From contig NEWS02000004.1 in the NCBI GenBank assembly GCA_002869845.2, positions 911,615 to 975,614 on the forward strand: 64,000 bases of DNA, read 5' to 3'. Within the stretch, counting starts at the first letter, position 1. Every line of letters begins with the position of its first letter. Positions 16,539 to 24,896 of this stretch are shown here, in pieces. A program made the position numbers and the translations under genes. This DNA comes from Nitrospira sp. CG24B (GTDB taxonomy: Bacteria; Nitrospirota; Nitrospiria; Nitrospirales; Nitrospiraceae). The notes under the pieces are model-generated. The model saw only the letters and a program-made list of their open reading frames with translations, searched no databases and was not told the DNA's origin.

Positions 16539-17648
16539 TTACGCTGTTCGCACCTTTGCGGCGTTAGGGTCATCTCCATACATGCGGACCAGTACACTTG
16601 CACGAGCGGGCTGTCTCGGTTCAATTGAAGGAGGCTGAACCTGGGAGTTCACGGGCATAGAAGCCTGAGAATCTTGGGGGAATACCGGATTTGATAGCAA
16701 GACTCTTCTCTGCTTCTCTTCTGGTTGTGTCGTCTGCTCTTGGCTTCTGCTGACAGACGCCGCAACCAACTGTTCAACGGCAGCGGAAACAGCCAACAGA
16801 CTTTTGGCGGCCAAAGACTCGGGAGCAGCTTCAATGACCGGCAGGAACTTCCGAACCGCCTGACTCACAGCTGGATCGTCGGGGATTTCACCGAGCAGCG
16901 TCAGGTCGCCGCCGACGTACTGATGGAGAATCTTGCGCAGATACAGAACATTGACTTGAGAACTTCCGGAGGCACGATTGATGATGAGCCCTGGCCGAAA
17001 CGATTGTAAGATCGCGGCCGCCACGTCGCGTCCCTCCATATCTGTGGCACCCGCGACGTCCATGACCTCCTCCACACTCGTGAAGTCTCGGTTGGAGAGC
17101 ACCTCCGACATCGGGCTGCGTGCAAGAAAACAGGCCAATACGCGGCGGATTGCTGCTAGCTTAATAAATCGGTAGAGATCAAGCACTGACGTCGGCTCGG
17201 GAGTCGCCACAGTCAAGTGGATATCAGCCATCAGAAAAAAATCGAGGGCGTGGAGGTTGGTGCCGGCGCCGATATCGATGACCACGATGTCGGTGTCAAG
17301 CTGCCGAAACTGTTTCATGAGCCGCTTCTTACGGACATAGGGCATGTTGGCCGTCGCCAAGGTTTCGCCCGTGCCGGCAATGAGACGGAGGTTCGGATGA
17401 ACGGTGATGGGAATGGCAACATCGTCCAACCGGTTGACTCGTTTGTTCAAAAAATCCGTCAAGGTCACCGCCGGATTCAATTCTCCGAACATGATATGGG
17501 CATCCGCCCCACCCACATCGAGATCGGCGAGGATGACGTGTCGTCCGCTTTTCGCAAGCGCTAACGCAAGGTTCGCCGAGACGACACTCTTACCTACCCC
17601 GCCTTTGCCGGATGCCACTGAGATGAGAGTTGCCATGGTGTCTGCCAT
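16539..17648 (-). CDS. MinD/FlhG-like P-loop ATPase with disordered C-terminal tail
   Basis: A 369-residue ParA/MinD-superfamily ATPase. The deviant Walker A GKGGVGKS is near residues 14-21, with HVILADLDVGGADAH (Walker A') and IVVIDIGAGTNLHALDF (Walker B). The layout and the ICIPEPTSVLDLY-like segment (TVATPEPTSVLDLYRFIKLA) match the MinD/FlhG/YlxH group, which positions flagella, pili or division machinery. The last 80 or so residues are Gln/Pro/Ser-rich and probably disordered. No minC, minE, flhF or chemoreceptor gene is adjacent, so its target is unknown. It is divergent from pyruvate kinase. ATG at 17636 is an alternative start. Confidence 0.75.
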   Translation of the reverse strand: MADTMATLISVASGKGGVGKSVVSANLALALAKSGRHVILADLDVGGADAHIMFGELNPAVTLTDFLNKRVNRLDDVAIPITVHPNLRLIAGTGETLATANMPYVRKKRLMKQFRQLDTDIVVIDIGAGTNLHALDFFLMADIHLTVATPEPTSVLDLYRFIKLAAIRRVLACFLARSPMSEVLSNRDFTSVEEVMDVAGATDMEGRDVAAAILQSFRPGLIINRASGSSQVNVLYLRKILHQYVGGDLTLLGEIPDDPAVSQAVRKFLPVIEAAPESLAAKSLLAVSAAVEQLVAASVSRSQEQTTQPEEKQRRVLLSNPVFPQDSQASMPVNSQVQPPSIEPRQPARASVLVRMYGDDPNAAKVRTA

Positions 17649-17861
17649 TTCGTTCGCAGGAGAGGCGCATCGGAGTCTCGCGTCTGTGGAACGAAAGACT
17701 CATCTACTGAGGTTATTGTACGGGTTGGCGAGAAAAACAAAAGAAAAATACAGGATTTCAAATGGACAATCCCCGGCGCAACTGACACCGACCCACCCAA
17801 TGCATCTGTGGTATCATGGGCCTACTGCACGGAGTCTGAGAGAGGCGTTGTCATAGCGATC

Positions 17862-19310
17862 ATGCGGAAGGCGAAAATTGTCTGCACCATCGGGCCGGCG
17901 AGCTGTTCACAGGCCATGCTCAGCCGATTGATTGAAAACGGCATGAATGCTGCTCGGCTGAATTTCTCTCATGGCACTCATGAATCTCATGCAACAGCCA
18001 TCACCGCCATCCGAGACGCAGCCGCACGACGCGGAGCAGCGGTAGCGATTATCCAGGATTTGCAAGGTCCTAGAATTCGCGTGGGCCTGTTGCCGAAGGA
18101 AGGCATTGAAGTCCGCACTGGCCAGACGGTGCGGTTGCGGACATCAGCTCAATCGACGGAACTGCGTGATACCCACACCTCTATTCCCGCCCCTCTTCCC
18201 GAGATCCCCGTCACCTATGCGTCGCTCACCCGCGATCTTCATGTAGGATCACGCGTGCTCATCAATGATGGCCTCATCGAGCTACAAGCCGTTCGCATTG
18301 CAGACAATCTGATCGACTGTTCCGTCCTGACCGGGGGCACAATCACCTCACACAAAGGGATCAACCTGCCTGGAACAGCCGTCAGTGCTCCTACCTTGAC
18401 TGAGAAGGATCAGGAAGACATTCGCTTCGGCGTCGAGCATGGCGTGGATTATATCGCCCTCTCCTTTGTGCGAGGACCACAGGACATTGACGCGGCACGG
18501 GCTGTCTTGGCCGAGCATGGAAGTACGATCCCACTCATCGCCAAAATCGAACGGGCTGAAGCCGTGACGACCTTAGACGAAATCTTGGAACGAGCGGACG
18601 GGGTGATGATCGCCCGTGGGGACCTGGGTGTCGAGATGGGGCCTGAAGCGGTGCCAGTTCTGCAGAAGCGGATTATTCTAGAAGGCAACCGGCGGCGGCG
18701 CATTGTCATCACTGCCACTCAGATGCTGGAATCAATGACACAGGCCCTGCGCCCGACAAGAGCGGAGGCTTCCGATGTCGCGAACGCTATCTTCGACGGG
18801 AGCGACGCCTTGATGCTCTCGGCCGAAACAGCGGTCGGTGCTCATCCTACCGAGACCGTTGAAGTCATGGATCGCATCATTCGCGCGGCAGAAGAGGGCA
18901 CCGAACCTGGCATACTGCGCAAGCGGCAAGCCGACCTGGACAATCTTTCCATACCAGAAGCCATCTGCGCTGCGGCCTCTTCTGCAGCCAGAGGAATCGA
19001 TGCACGTGCCATCGTAGCGTTCAGCGAGCGAGGTGCCACAGCTCGGCTGGTTTCGAAGCAACGCCCGATCGCACCGATTCTGGCCCTGACTCCTCATGAG
19101 GCGGTCAGACAGCGGATGGCACTCTATTGGGGCGTCCGTTCATTCACCATGCCGCAAGTTGAGCAGACAGATGCGCGGATCAAGGAAGCCGAACGCGTGC
19201 TCAAGACGGAGGGGTTGGTTACAGTCGGCGACAGGCTCGTCATCGTCTCCGGCACGCTTGCGGCGCAACCGGGCAGGACAAATCTGCTCAAACTGCATGA
19301 AGTCGGCTAA
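17862..19310 (+). CDS. pyk: Pyruvate kinase
   Basis: Transfers phosphate from phosphoenolpyruvate to ADP, the last step of glycolysis. The 482-residue product starts MRKAKIVCTIGPAS and has NAARLNFSHG, the substrate/Mg region IAKIERAEAV and GVMIARGDLGVEMG, the signature VITATQMLESM and the C-terminal allosteric domain. Residues 60-170 form the B domain. The ATG at 17862 was chosen because it matches the conserved family start; the longer frame upstream is not conserved. Single gene facing away from the MinD-like gene. Confidence 0.95.
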   Translation: MRKAKIVCTIGPASCSQAMLSRLIENGMNAARLNFSHGTHESHATAITAIRDAAARRGAAVAIIQDLQGPRIRVGLLPKEGIEVRTGQTVRLRTSAQSTELRDTHTSIPAPLPEIPVTYASLTRDLHVGSRVLINDGLIELQAVRIADNLIDCSVLTGGTITSHKGINLPGTAVSAPTLTEKDQEDIRFGVEHGVDYIALSFVRGPQDIDAARAVLAEHGSTIPLIAKIERAEAVTTLDEILERADGVMIARGDLGVEMGPEAVPVLQKRIILEGNRRRRIVITATQMLESMTQALRPTRAEASDVANAIFDGSDALMLSAETAVGAHPTETVEVMDRIIRAAEEGTEPGILRKRQADLDNLSIPEAICAAASSAARGIDARAIVAFSERGATARLVSKQRPIAPILALTPHEAVRQRMALYWGVRSFTMPQVEQTDARIKEAERVLKTEGLVTVGDRLVIVSGTLAAQPGRTNLLKLHEVG

Positions 19311-19461
19311 CTCCACTCTCCACCCGATTTGCATCACCATACGACTTTCCCCTCGCCACATTCTTCTCTGAATGATCCTTTCTCACGGGAGACCAAGAGA
19401 GATCCCGTTCTCTTCATACACCTCGGGTGATACAATGATGTTGGAACGGGAGAACACAGAG

Positions 19462-19881
19462 ATGCTGACGTCTCGTCGATTTGTCAGGCTCCTGGCTATA
19501 TTCCTCATTCTCAGCTCGACGCCTCTCTATGCTCACTGGGTGGCTATTGACGCTCAGTATCAGTCGCATCTATTGCAAACGGTATACGTCGATACTGCTA
19601 CCATACACAGAGAAGACAATCTGGTGACCATTTCCGCGTTGATCGACTGGAAGTGGATGCAGGGCAACAGATCCCCTACTCGATTTTATTCCACCAAGAT
19701 GACCAAGCAATTCGATTGTTCGGAAAAACGCGTTCGAACTCTTGCCGCTATGGACTTCTACGGCCACATGGGGACGGGCGAGGTGATTGGTGGTGGACAC
19801 ACCAGCGACGGCCACTGGATCGCTGTTGAACCAGCAAGTCTGAATCAAGGCGTGTGGGAGGTGGCGTGCAGGAGGAAATAG
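19462..19881 (+). CDS. Small exported protein, surface-adhesin-E-like
   Basis: A 139-residue exported protein: signal peptide FVRLLAIFLILSSTPLYA, then a beta-rich domain. The pattern WVAIDAQYQSHLLQTVYVDTATIHREDN, VTISALIDWKW, then DCSEKRVRTLAAMDFYG and WEVACRRK resembles the short surface-adhesin E / CNP1-like domain of proteobacterial exported proteins, with a conserved Cys pair (FDCSEK, VACRR). The ATG at 19462 has GGGAG nine bases upstream; an ATG at 19435 is less well placed. Function is unknown. It lies 151 bases after pyk. Confidence 0.6.
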   Translation: MLTSRRFVRLLAIFLILSSTPLYAHWVAIDAQYQSHLLQTVYVDTATIHREDNLVTISALIDWKWMQGNRSPTRFYSTKMTKQFDCSEKRVRTLAAMDFYGHMGTGEVIGGGHTSDGHWIAVEPASLNQGVWEVACRRK

Positions 19882-20214
19882 TAATGTCTGTTGACCTAGC
19901 CAGTGTCTGCCTCAAGCGTTTCATCCTTCGCCACCAATGTACCTCCGATCGTCAGCGACGCTGGCCCTCCACTGTTCCTTGCTCACAGCCCAATAGGCAG
20001 CTTTCAAAGTCTTGGCAGCCGAATGCAACTTCGCCCAAACGGCTTCTGAGATAAAAAGTGTTTACCTTTTTGAAAGGCACTGTTTCCAACCTGCTTCTTA
20101 AATCCGCTACCTGCATATCACTCAGGGTGCTTCAGCAAACACGAGTCTGCACAAACCTAGGACGAGATGAAGATTGAGCTATGCAGCACACGGTACCTTG
20201 CGGGGAAGAGCAAA
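19882..20214. other. 333-base region without an intact gene
   Basis: Lies between the small exported protein gene and mtnA, which converge on it. No T-run terminator is evident. A frame on the minus strand looks like the C-terminal remnant of a helical protein (listed separately); a plus-strand frame 19884-20054 starts after an AGGAGG that is also the last codons of the upstream gene. Confidence 0.5.
19921..20055 (-). pseudogene. Possible C-terminal remnant of a decayed gene
   Basis: The minus-strand frame ending at 19921 reads SEAVWAKLHSAAKTLKAAYW then AVSKEQWRASVADDRRYIGG. The amino-acid composition is that of a genuine amphipathic helix plus tail, but the frame opens straight after a TAA and has no start codon. 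It may be the end of a gene whose front was lost. Not recognised as a family. Confidence 0.25.
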
Positions 20215-21249
20215 CTACTTTGATTGAAACTGTGATGCGAGCTCACTAGGCTTGAAGACACCTCGCTCGGTGATGATGCCCGTAATCAGTTCAGCCGGTG
20301 TGACATCAAAGGCAGGATTGTAGACGGCCACACCCTTGGGTGCAACGGGGTAGCTGCCATGAATACTCGTCACTTCTGATGGATTTCGCTGTTCGATTGG
20401 AATCTCATCTCCAGATTTCGTATTGAGATCGATGGTGGAATAGGGAGCCGCGACGTAGAAGGGAATGTTGTGCGCCTTCGCCAAGACTGCTACCGAATAA
20501 GTACCAATCTTGTTGGCCACATCTCCATTCGCAGCAATTCGATCGGCGCCGACGACACAGAGATGAATCTTTCCCTGCCTCATGAGTGAGCCGGCCATAT
20601 TGTCGGTGATCAATGTGACAGGAATGTGATCCTGCATCAGCTCCCATGCTGTGAGGCGAGAGCCTTGAAGTACTGGACGAGTTTCATCTGCAAACACATT
20701 GATTTTCTTGCCCTGCTCACACGCAGCGCGAATGACACCGAGGGCTGTTCCATAGCCTGCCGTCGCGAGCGAACCGGCATTGCAGTGCGTCAAAACCGTC
20801 TGCCCATCTCGGATCAGCTCAGCCCCATGGCGCCCCATGGTCTTGCAGAGCGTAATGTCTTCTTCAAGTATTGCTTGAGATTCAAAAGTAAGGACTTGCT
20901 TAATCGTCGAGACTGGCTGATCTCGTACCAACTCCAGCTTCCGCCTCATTCGTTCAAGAGCCCAGAAAAGATTGACCGCTGTCGGCCTGGTCGCGGCCAG
21001 GTCGTCACAGATTGTGAAAATTGCCTGTGCAAAGGTTGGGTAGTCAGTCGCATAGATGGCTTGCGCGCCCAAGGCAACACCCATCGCTGCCGTCACGCCG
21101 ATAGCCGGCGCTCCGCGAACTTTCAGCGTGCGAATTGCGTCCGCGACGGCCTTGTAGTCCCGACAGTCGAGAAACTCCACTGCTCCTGGAAGTCGGCTTT
21201 GATCGAGCAGCCGGACAGCTCCATTTTTCCATTCAACGGTTGGCACCAT
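20215..21249 (-). CDS. mtnA: S-methyl-5-thioribose-1-phosphate isomerase
   Basis: Converts 5-methylthioribose-1-phosphate to the ribulose form in the methionine salvage pathway. The 344-residue protein starts with the family-typical [19 protein letters not shown], then [19 protein letters not shown]. It has the catalytic Cys in [19 protein letters not shown] and the catalytic Asp in [21 protein letters not shown]. The eIF2B-like fold is evident. No other mtn gene is in the window. It is the last gene before the polysaccharide locus, 41 bases after the WecA-like gene, and may be carried on that transcript. Confidence 0.95.
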   Translation of the reverse strand: MVPTVEWKNGAVRLLDQSRLPGAVEFLDCRDYKAVADAIRTLKVRGAPAIGVTAAMGVALGAQAIYATDYPTFAQAIFTICDDLAATRPTAVNLFWALERMRRKLELVRDQPVSTIKQVLTFESQAILEEDITLCKTMGRHGAELIRDGQTVLTHCNAGSLATAGYGTALGVIRAACEQGKKINVFADETRPVLQGSRLTAWELMQDHIPVTLITDNMAGSLMRQGKIHLCVVGADRIAANGDVANKIGTYSVAVLAKAHNIPFYVAAPYSTIDLNTKSGDEIPIEQRNPSEVTSIHGSYPVAPKGVAVYNPAFDVTPAELITGIITERGVFKPSELASQFQSK

Positions 21250-21290
21250 GGAGGATTCTTGTAACGGGAATGAAGCAGGAGTGCAAGTCC

Positions 21291-22463
21291 CTAACGACGG
21301 CGACCGCTGATTTCCAAGACGGTAATCATCGCGGCAATCAAGCCAGCCTGAATGAGAAGCAGCACAGCCTCCGTCGTACCGGCATGGCGGAGCGCCAGTG
21401 CGGCCAGCCCAAGACAGATGGTGAAGAACAAAATCATGGCCACACTGGCCTGACGGGAACCGAGCGCTCGCTCCAGGCGGTGATGGAGATGGTCTTTACC
21501 CACGTAGTCCAACCATTCTTTCACGGATGTGACCTTTCCCGTGATGACTCGTTCCACGGTAATGTGAATCATGTCATAGATGAGGACTCCGAAAATCAGC
21601 AGCGGATTGCTGAATGACACAATTGGGCTGGAATCGGCCCAGTTACCTTTGACGGCCAGACAAGCTAACGTAAATCCAATGAAGGTTGATCCACCGTCAC
21701 CTAAGAAGATGACAGCAGGCCTAGTCCCGCGAAAATTGTACGGGAGAAATCCCAGGCCCGCTCCTATCATGGCAATCGCGAGCCAACCCAGACCCGCCTG
21801 ATTCGTTTCAAACGCGACGACGCCCATGAACCCGGCCATAAGCACGGCCAGCCCGGTGGCCAATCCATCCATGCCATCGAAAAAATTGAACGCGTTCGTA
21901 ATCCCGACGATCCAGAAGAGCGTCAGAACAATGTTGGCCATATCTCCAAGTGGTCCGGGTGGAAAAAGTGTCAAAATCTTTCCTGATGCAATGACGATGC
22001 CCGCCGCCAGTAATTGCCCGAACAGTTTGACCGAGGCCGGCAGCTCCCGAATGTCATCGATGACGCCGATGATCAACAGAAGAGAGCTGGCCACAAGAAT
22101 GGCCACCATCCAATCAGGCACGATCGAGTTCAGCAGCACCGAACCAATAAATCCGCCGTACAGTGCAAGACCACCAAGCCGTGGGGTGGGGATGATGTGA
22201 ATCTTTCGATCGGCAGGTGCATCGACAAGGTTCCATCGATGACTAATCCGGACCATCAGCGGGGTCAAAGATCCGGTCCCGAGAAACGCAAACAGAAAGA
22301 CGTAGAGCCATCGCAGGCCTTCAAGCTGAAAGAGTTCTCGAACGGAAGGAATCGCCAGCGCCACGGCTCCCAGTGCCGCGCCAGAGACCAGCGGCGTGAT
22401 CCAACGCCAGGTCGTGGTGGTAAATGGGGTTGCCAGTTGCGTCTCAATCGATTTCACGGCCAC
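21291..22463 (-). CDS. WecA/MraY-family polyprenyl-phosphate sugar-1-phosphate transferase
   Basis: Integral membrane enzyme that starts polysaccharide synthesis by moving a GlcNAc-1-P-type group from UDP-sugar to undecaprenyl phosphate. The 390-residue protein has about ten to eleven membrane helices. Motifs: [13 protein letters not shown] near residue 85, [15 protein letters not shown] (DDxxD-like), [17 protein letters not shown] (catalytic Asp), [12 protein letters not shown] and the cytoplasmic DHLHHRLER loop. WecA-type rather than MraY because the murein-specific Lys/His pattern is lacking and it is in a polysaccharide locus. Its start overlaps the DegT stop by 10 bases. The initiating enzyme is last in the transcription order, which is unusual. 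Confidence 0.88.
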   Translation of the reverse strand: MAVKSIETQLATPFTTTTWRWITPLVSGAALGAVALAIPSVRELFQLEGLRWLYVFLFAFLGTGSLTPLMVRISHRWNLVDAPADRKIHIIPTPRLGGLALYGGFIGSVLLNSIVPDWMVAILVASSLLLIIGVIDDIRELPASVKLFGQLLAAGIVIASGKILTLFPPGPLGDMANIVLTLFWIVGITNAFNFFDGMDGLATGLAVLMAGFMGVVAFETNQAGLGWLAIAMIGAGLGFLPYNFRGTRPAVIFLGDGGSTFIGFTLACLAVKGNWADSSPIVSFSNPLLIFGVLIYDMIHITVERVITGKVTSVKEWLDYVGKDHLHHRLERALGSRQASVAMILFFTICLGLAALALRHAGTTEAVLLLIQAGLIAAMITVLEISGRRR

Positions 22464-23518
22464 TCCGATCGCAATGCCACCTGGATGTGCGCCACTTCTT
22501 CATCCGTCAGCGATGGGAACAGCGGAATCGAGAGTGTGGTCCGCTCGGCTTCTTCAGTGGAAGGAAAACCGTCCAAGTCAAGGTATCGGTGAAGCGAGCG
22601 GAACACCGGCTTCCGACAGTGGACACCGCGAGCTTCAAATCGAGCGATCACTTCACTCAACCCATCTGTGGCCCCGGCAAGATTCGGCAGGCGCACCACA
22701 AATCGATAGTAGGTATGCGTGCGACCGGCGGGAACGATCGGCTGAACGAGTGCTGCGCCGTTCAGTCTCGCACGATACTCCTCCGCGAGTGAGCTTCGGC
22801 GCTCGATGAACGCAGCAAGACGTCCCAGTTGCGCAAAACCGATGGCGGCCTGAAGATCCGTCATCTTCACATTGGTGGCCGATGGATGGAGCGACGGCGT
22901 TTCGTCGTATTCCCTCAGTCTGCGTGCCTTCTCCAGCAAGGTTTCGTCACGCGACAGCAACATCCCTCCCTCTCCGGCGCAGAGTAATTTCGTTGCATAG
23001 AACGAGCAGATCGTCACGAGACCGATCGACCCGACGGGTCTTCCCTGCTCTAGCGCCCCAAGCGTTTGGGCGCAATCTTCAATGATCGGAATACCTAAAC
23101 GCTCAAGCGCCGTCAGATCGGCTGGAAGACCGAAGAGATGCGGCACGATGAGGGCCTTGGTCCTTGAAGTCCTGGCCTCCTGCGCGGCTGAGGGGTCCAT
23201 GTTAAAACTGGCGAGATCGATATCGACGACCCTCGGGATTGCCCCAACACGCTGGATCGCCAACAGCGGAGCCGCACAGACGTAGCTCGGAAGGATGACC
23301 TCATCGCCTGACCCGATTCCCATTGCACGGAGCGCGACTTCAAGGGCTACCGTTCCCGAGGTGACCGCCACGCCACCGGGCAGGCCGAAGTATGCGGCCA
23401 TGCCTCGTTCAAACTCCTCGACCTGACCACCTTGAGCCAGCTGACGGGATTGCAGAACCCCGACGGCTGCACGAATGTCCTCCGCTTCAATTGAGGGTCG
23501 TGAGTGAGGAATGATCAT
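22454..23518 (-). CDS. DegT/DnrJ/EryC1/StrS-type sugar aminotransferase
   Basis: PLP enzyme that aminates nucleotide-linked keto-sugars, making amino sugars for surface polysaccharide. The 354-residue protein has the family start IIPHSRPSIEAEDIRAAVGVL, GGVAVTSGTVALEVAL, PSYVCAAPLLAIQRVGA, IIEDCAQTLGA and the Schiff-base Lys in CSFYATKLLCAGEGG (K177). It is next to a PIG-L deacetylase and a WbqC gene, a set consistent with building an amino sugar. The exact nucleotide sugar cannot be told from sequence. Overlaps the WecA-like gene by 10 bases. Confidence 0.9.
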   Translation of the reverse strand: MIIPHSRPSIEAEDIRAAVGVLQSRQLAQGGQVEEFERGMAAYFGLPGGVAVTSGTVALEVALRAMGIGSGDEVILPSYVCAAPLLAIQRVGAIPRVVDIDLASFNMDPSAAQEARTSRTKALIVPHLFGLPADLTALERLGIPIIEDCAQTLGALEQGRPVGSIGLVTICSFYATKLLCAGEGGMLLSRDETLLEKARRLREYDETPSLHPSATNVKMTDLQAAIGFAQLGRLAAFIERRSSLAEEYRARLNGAALVQPIVPAGRTHTYYRFVVRLPNLAGATDGLSEVIARFEARGVHCRKPVFRSLHRYLDLDGFPSTEEAERTTLSIPLFPSLTDEEVAHIQVALRSEWP

Positions 23519-23529
23519 CGCCGCTAAGG

Positions 23530-24177
23530 CTACATCCCAATGTTAATAAACAACCGCAATGGAAGAAACCCTTCTGCCGTTCTCACGCGGCCTTGGATGC
23601 CGCGAAAATGCGCCGACGATCTAACCAGATCCGCGATGCCGATCCCTTCGATGTTGGTCTTCCTGACTTGCGAAGCATGAGCTTCTAATGCCTGGATCTT
23701 GCGATCCAAGGCCTGCTGAATATCGACAAACACCGTCGGCGCAAAGTTCTGTGTGGTTGGTCCTTCGTAAAACAGCACATTTTTCGTATATCGCGTAGCA
23801 GTAATGGTGCTCATCGCCAAATGTCGGTGATCTTGATGGGTATCATCATGGTAGTGAACAAAGATAAAATGCGGCTCGATCTTTTGCACGATCCCCTCGA
23901 CGGTTTGGATTAGATCTCGAGCCAGGGGAACTTCCGTGTCCTGGTATCCTCCCCAGAACACTTCTTCGGCTTGGAGAAGTTTGGCCGACCGTTCTTGTTC
24001 TTTCTTGCGAACCGACACATTGCCGCCCGCCCCACCTTGTGTCATGACCATAAGAAAAATGCGGTGGCCATTCTCCGCATACTTGATCAATGTTCCGCCG
24101 CACCCTACCTCGATATCGTCAGGATGGGCGCCCAGGGCAAGAATGCGCATCGGTTCTTTGACGGCAGCACTCCTCAT
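23530..24177 (-). CDS. PIG-L/LmbE-family zinc deacetylase
   Basis: Zinc-dependent N-deacetylase of the LmbE/PIG-L family, 215 residues. The zinc motif is AHPDD (H18, D21), and the second ligand region is VHYHDDTHQDHRHLA. Family members deacetylate GlcNAc-linked compounds or, in bacterial polysaccharide loci (BshB-like, WbmE-like), amino sugars. AGGAG precedes ATG at 24177. It sits between WbqC and DegT genes in the same transcript, so the likely role is to deacetylate a sugar for re-acylation. Predicted cytosolic. Confidence 0.85.
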   Translation of the reverse strand: MRSAAVKEPMRILALGAHPDDIEVGCGGTLIKYAENGHRIFLMVMTQGGAGGNVSVRKKEQERSAKLLQAEEVFWGGYQDTEVPLARDLIQTVEGIVQKIEPHFIFVHYHDDTHQDHRHLAMSTITATRYTKNVLFYEGPTTQNFAPTVFVDIQQALDRKIQALEAHASQVRKTNIEGIGIADLVRSSAHFRGIQGRVRTAEGFLPLRLFINIGM

Positions 24178-24188
24178 ACCTGATTCTC

Positions 24189-24896
24189 CTACACACTCGT
24201 CATCGAATGATTCATCGGCCGCGTTTGACGCAAGATCGTGAGTGCGTCGGGCCCTTCCATCAACAAGAGATCAAGGGCGGATAGATTCGGCTCAAACGGC
24301 TCGTACACCTGACGATAGATCGGGTGCTGGAACACCTGTATATCCAGCCGAACGCCCGAGGATTCGAATCGCGGCTTATCCATATAATGCTCAGCACCTG
24401 GCCCGGCAAGATACTCCGTAGCGCCGACCACCTGACAGAGGTCGATCAATCGGTCCGTCGGCTCATCGCGAGCCGCGTAGTCGGAAGCGTGATGGACCGG
24501 CGTGGTAATTCCAAAAGCATCGAGCAACCATTGCACGGTTGCTTTGTTGAGATCGCTTAACTTATTCCAGGGTGCCGAGTAGATCTCACGTAACTGGGCA
24601 AGATATCGGTTGCGATACGGCGCCCGAGCATAATGCATATCCAGCGCACGGAGGTGCTGAGCTTTCCAGGTGGCAGTTGGATTCAACAGGACCTCATCAA
24701 TCCGTTGCCCAAAATGTTGCAGGACCGGAACCGTCAACCACTGCCATCCCTTCGCAGTCCGAATGCGATTACGATTCTGCCATTCGTTTTTCTTAAACTG
24801 GACGGTATCCAACATGATGAAGCGGTCTGCTTGGTCGATTTTGTCGAGATACCCGAGCCACGGCAGGAATTGCGGTTGGTGAATAGTCACGCGCAT
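24189..24896 (-). CDS. WbqC-family protein
   Basis: A 235-residue protein of the WbqC family, found in O-antigen and polysaccharide loci. Key segments: MRVTIHQPQFLPWLGYLDKI at the start, FIMLDTVQFKKNEWQNRNRI, WLTVPVLQHFGQRIDEV and CQVVGATEYLAGPGAEHYMD. The biochemical role is not firmly known; it has been proposed to act in modifying amino sugars such as acyl transfer. It ends 11 bases before the PIG-L deacetylase, which fits a deacylate-then-reacylate pair. The start overlaps the end of the PHP-like gene by 10 bases. Confidence 0.83.
   Translation of the reverse strand: MRVTIHQPQFLPWLGYLDKIDQADRFIMLDTVQFKKNEWQNRNRIRTAKGWQWLTVPVLQHFGQRIDEVLLNPTATWKAQHLRALDMHYARAPYRNRYLAQLREIYSAPWNKLSDLNKATVQWLLDAFGITTPVHHASDYAARDEPTDRLIDLCQVVGATEYLAGPGAEHYMDKPRFESSGVRLDIQVFQHPIYRQVYEPFEPNLSALDLLLMEGPDALTILRQTRPMNHSMTSV

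Noticed and set aside
19884..20054. 56-codon frame after AGGAGG
   Set aside because: The AGGAGG is the last codons of the upstream gene (CRRK), and the composition (many Pro, Ser, Arg, Cys) is not that of a protein-coding gene.
21249..21290. mtnA as part of the polysaccharide pathway
   Set aside because: Its motifs are those of methionine salvage; the link is only by position.
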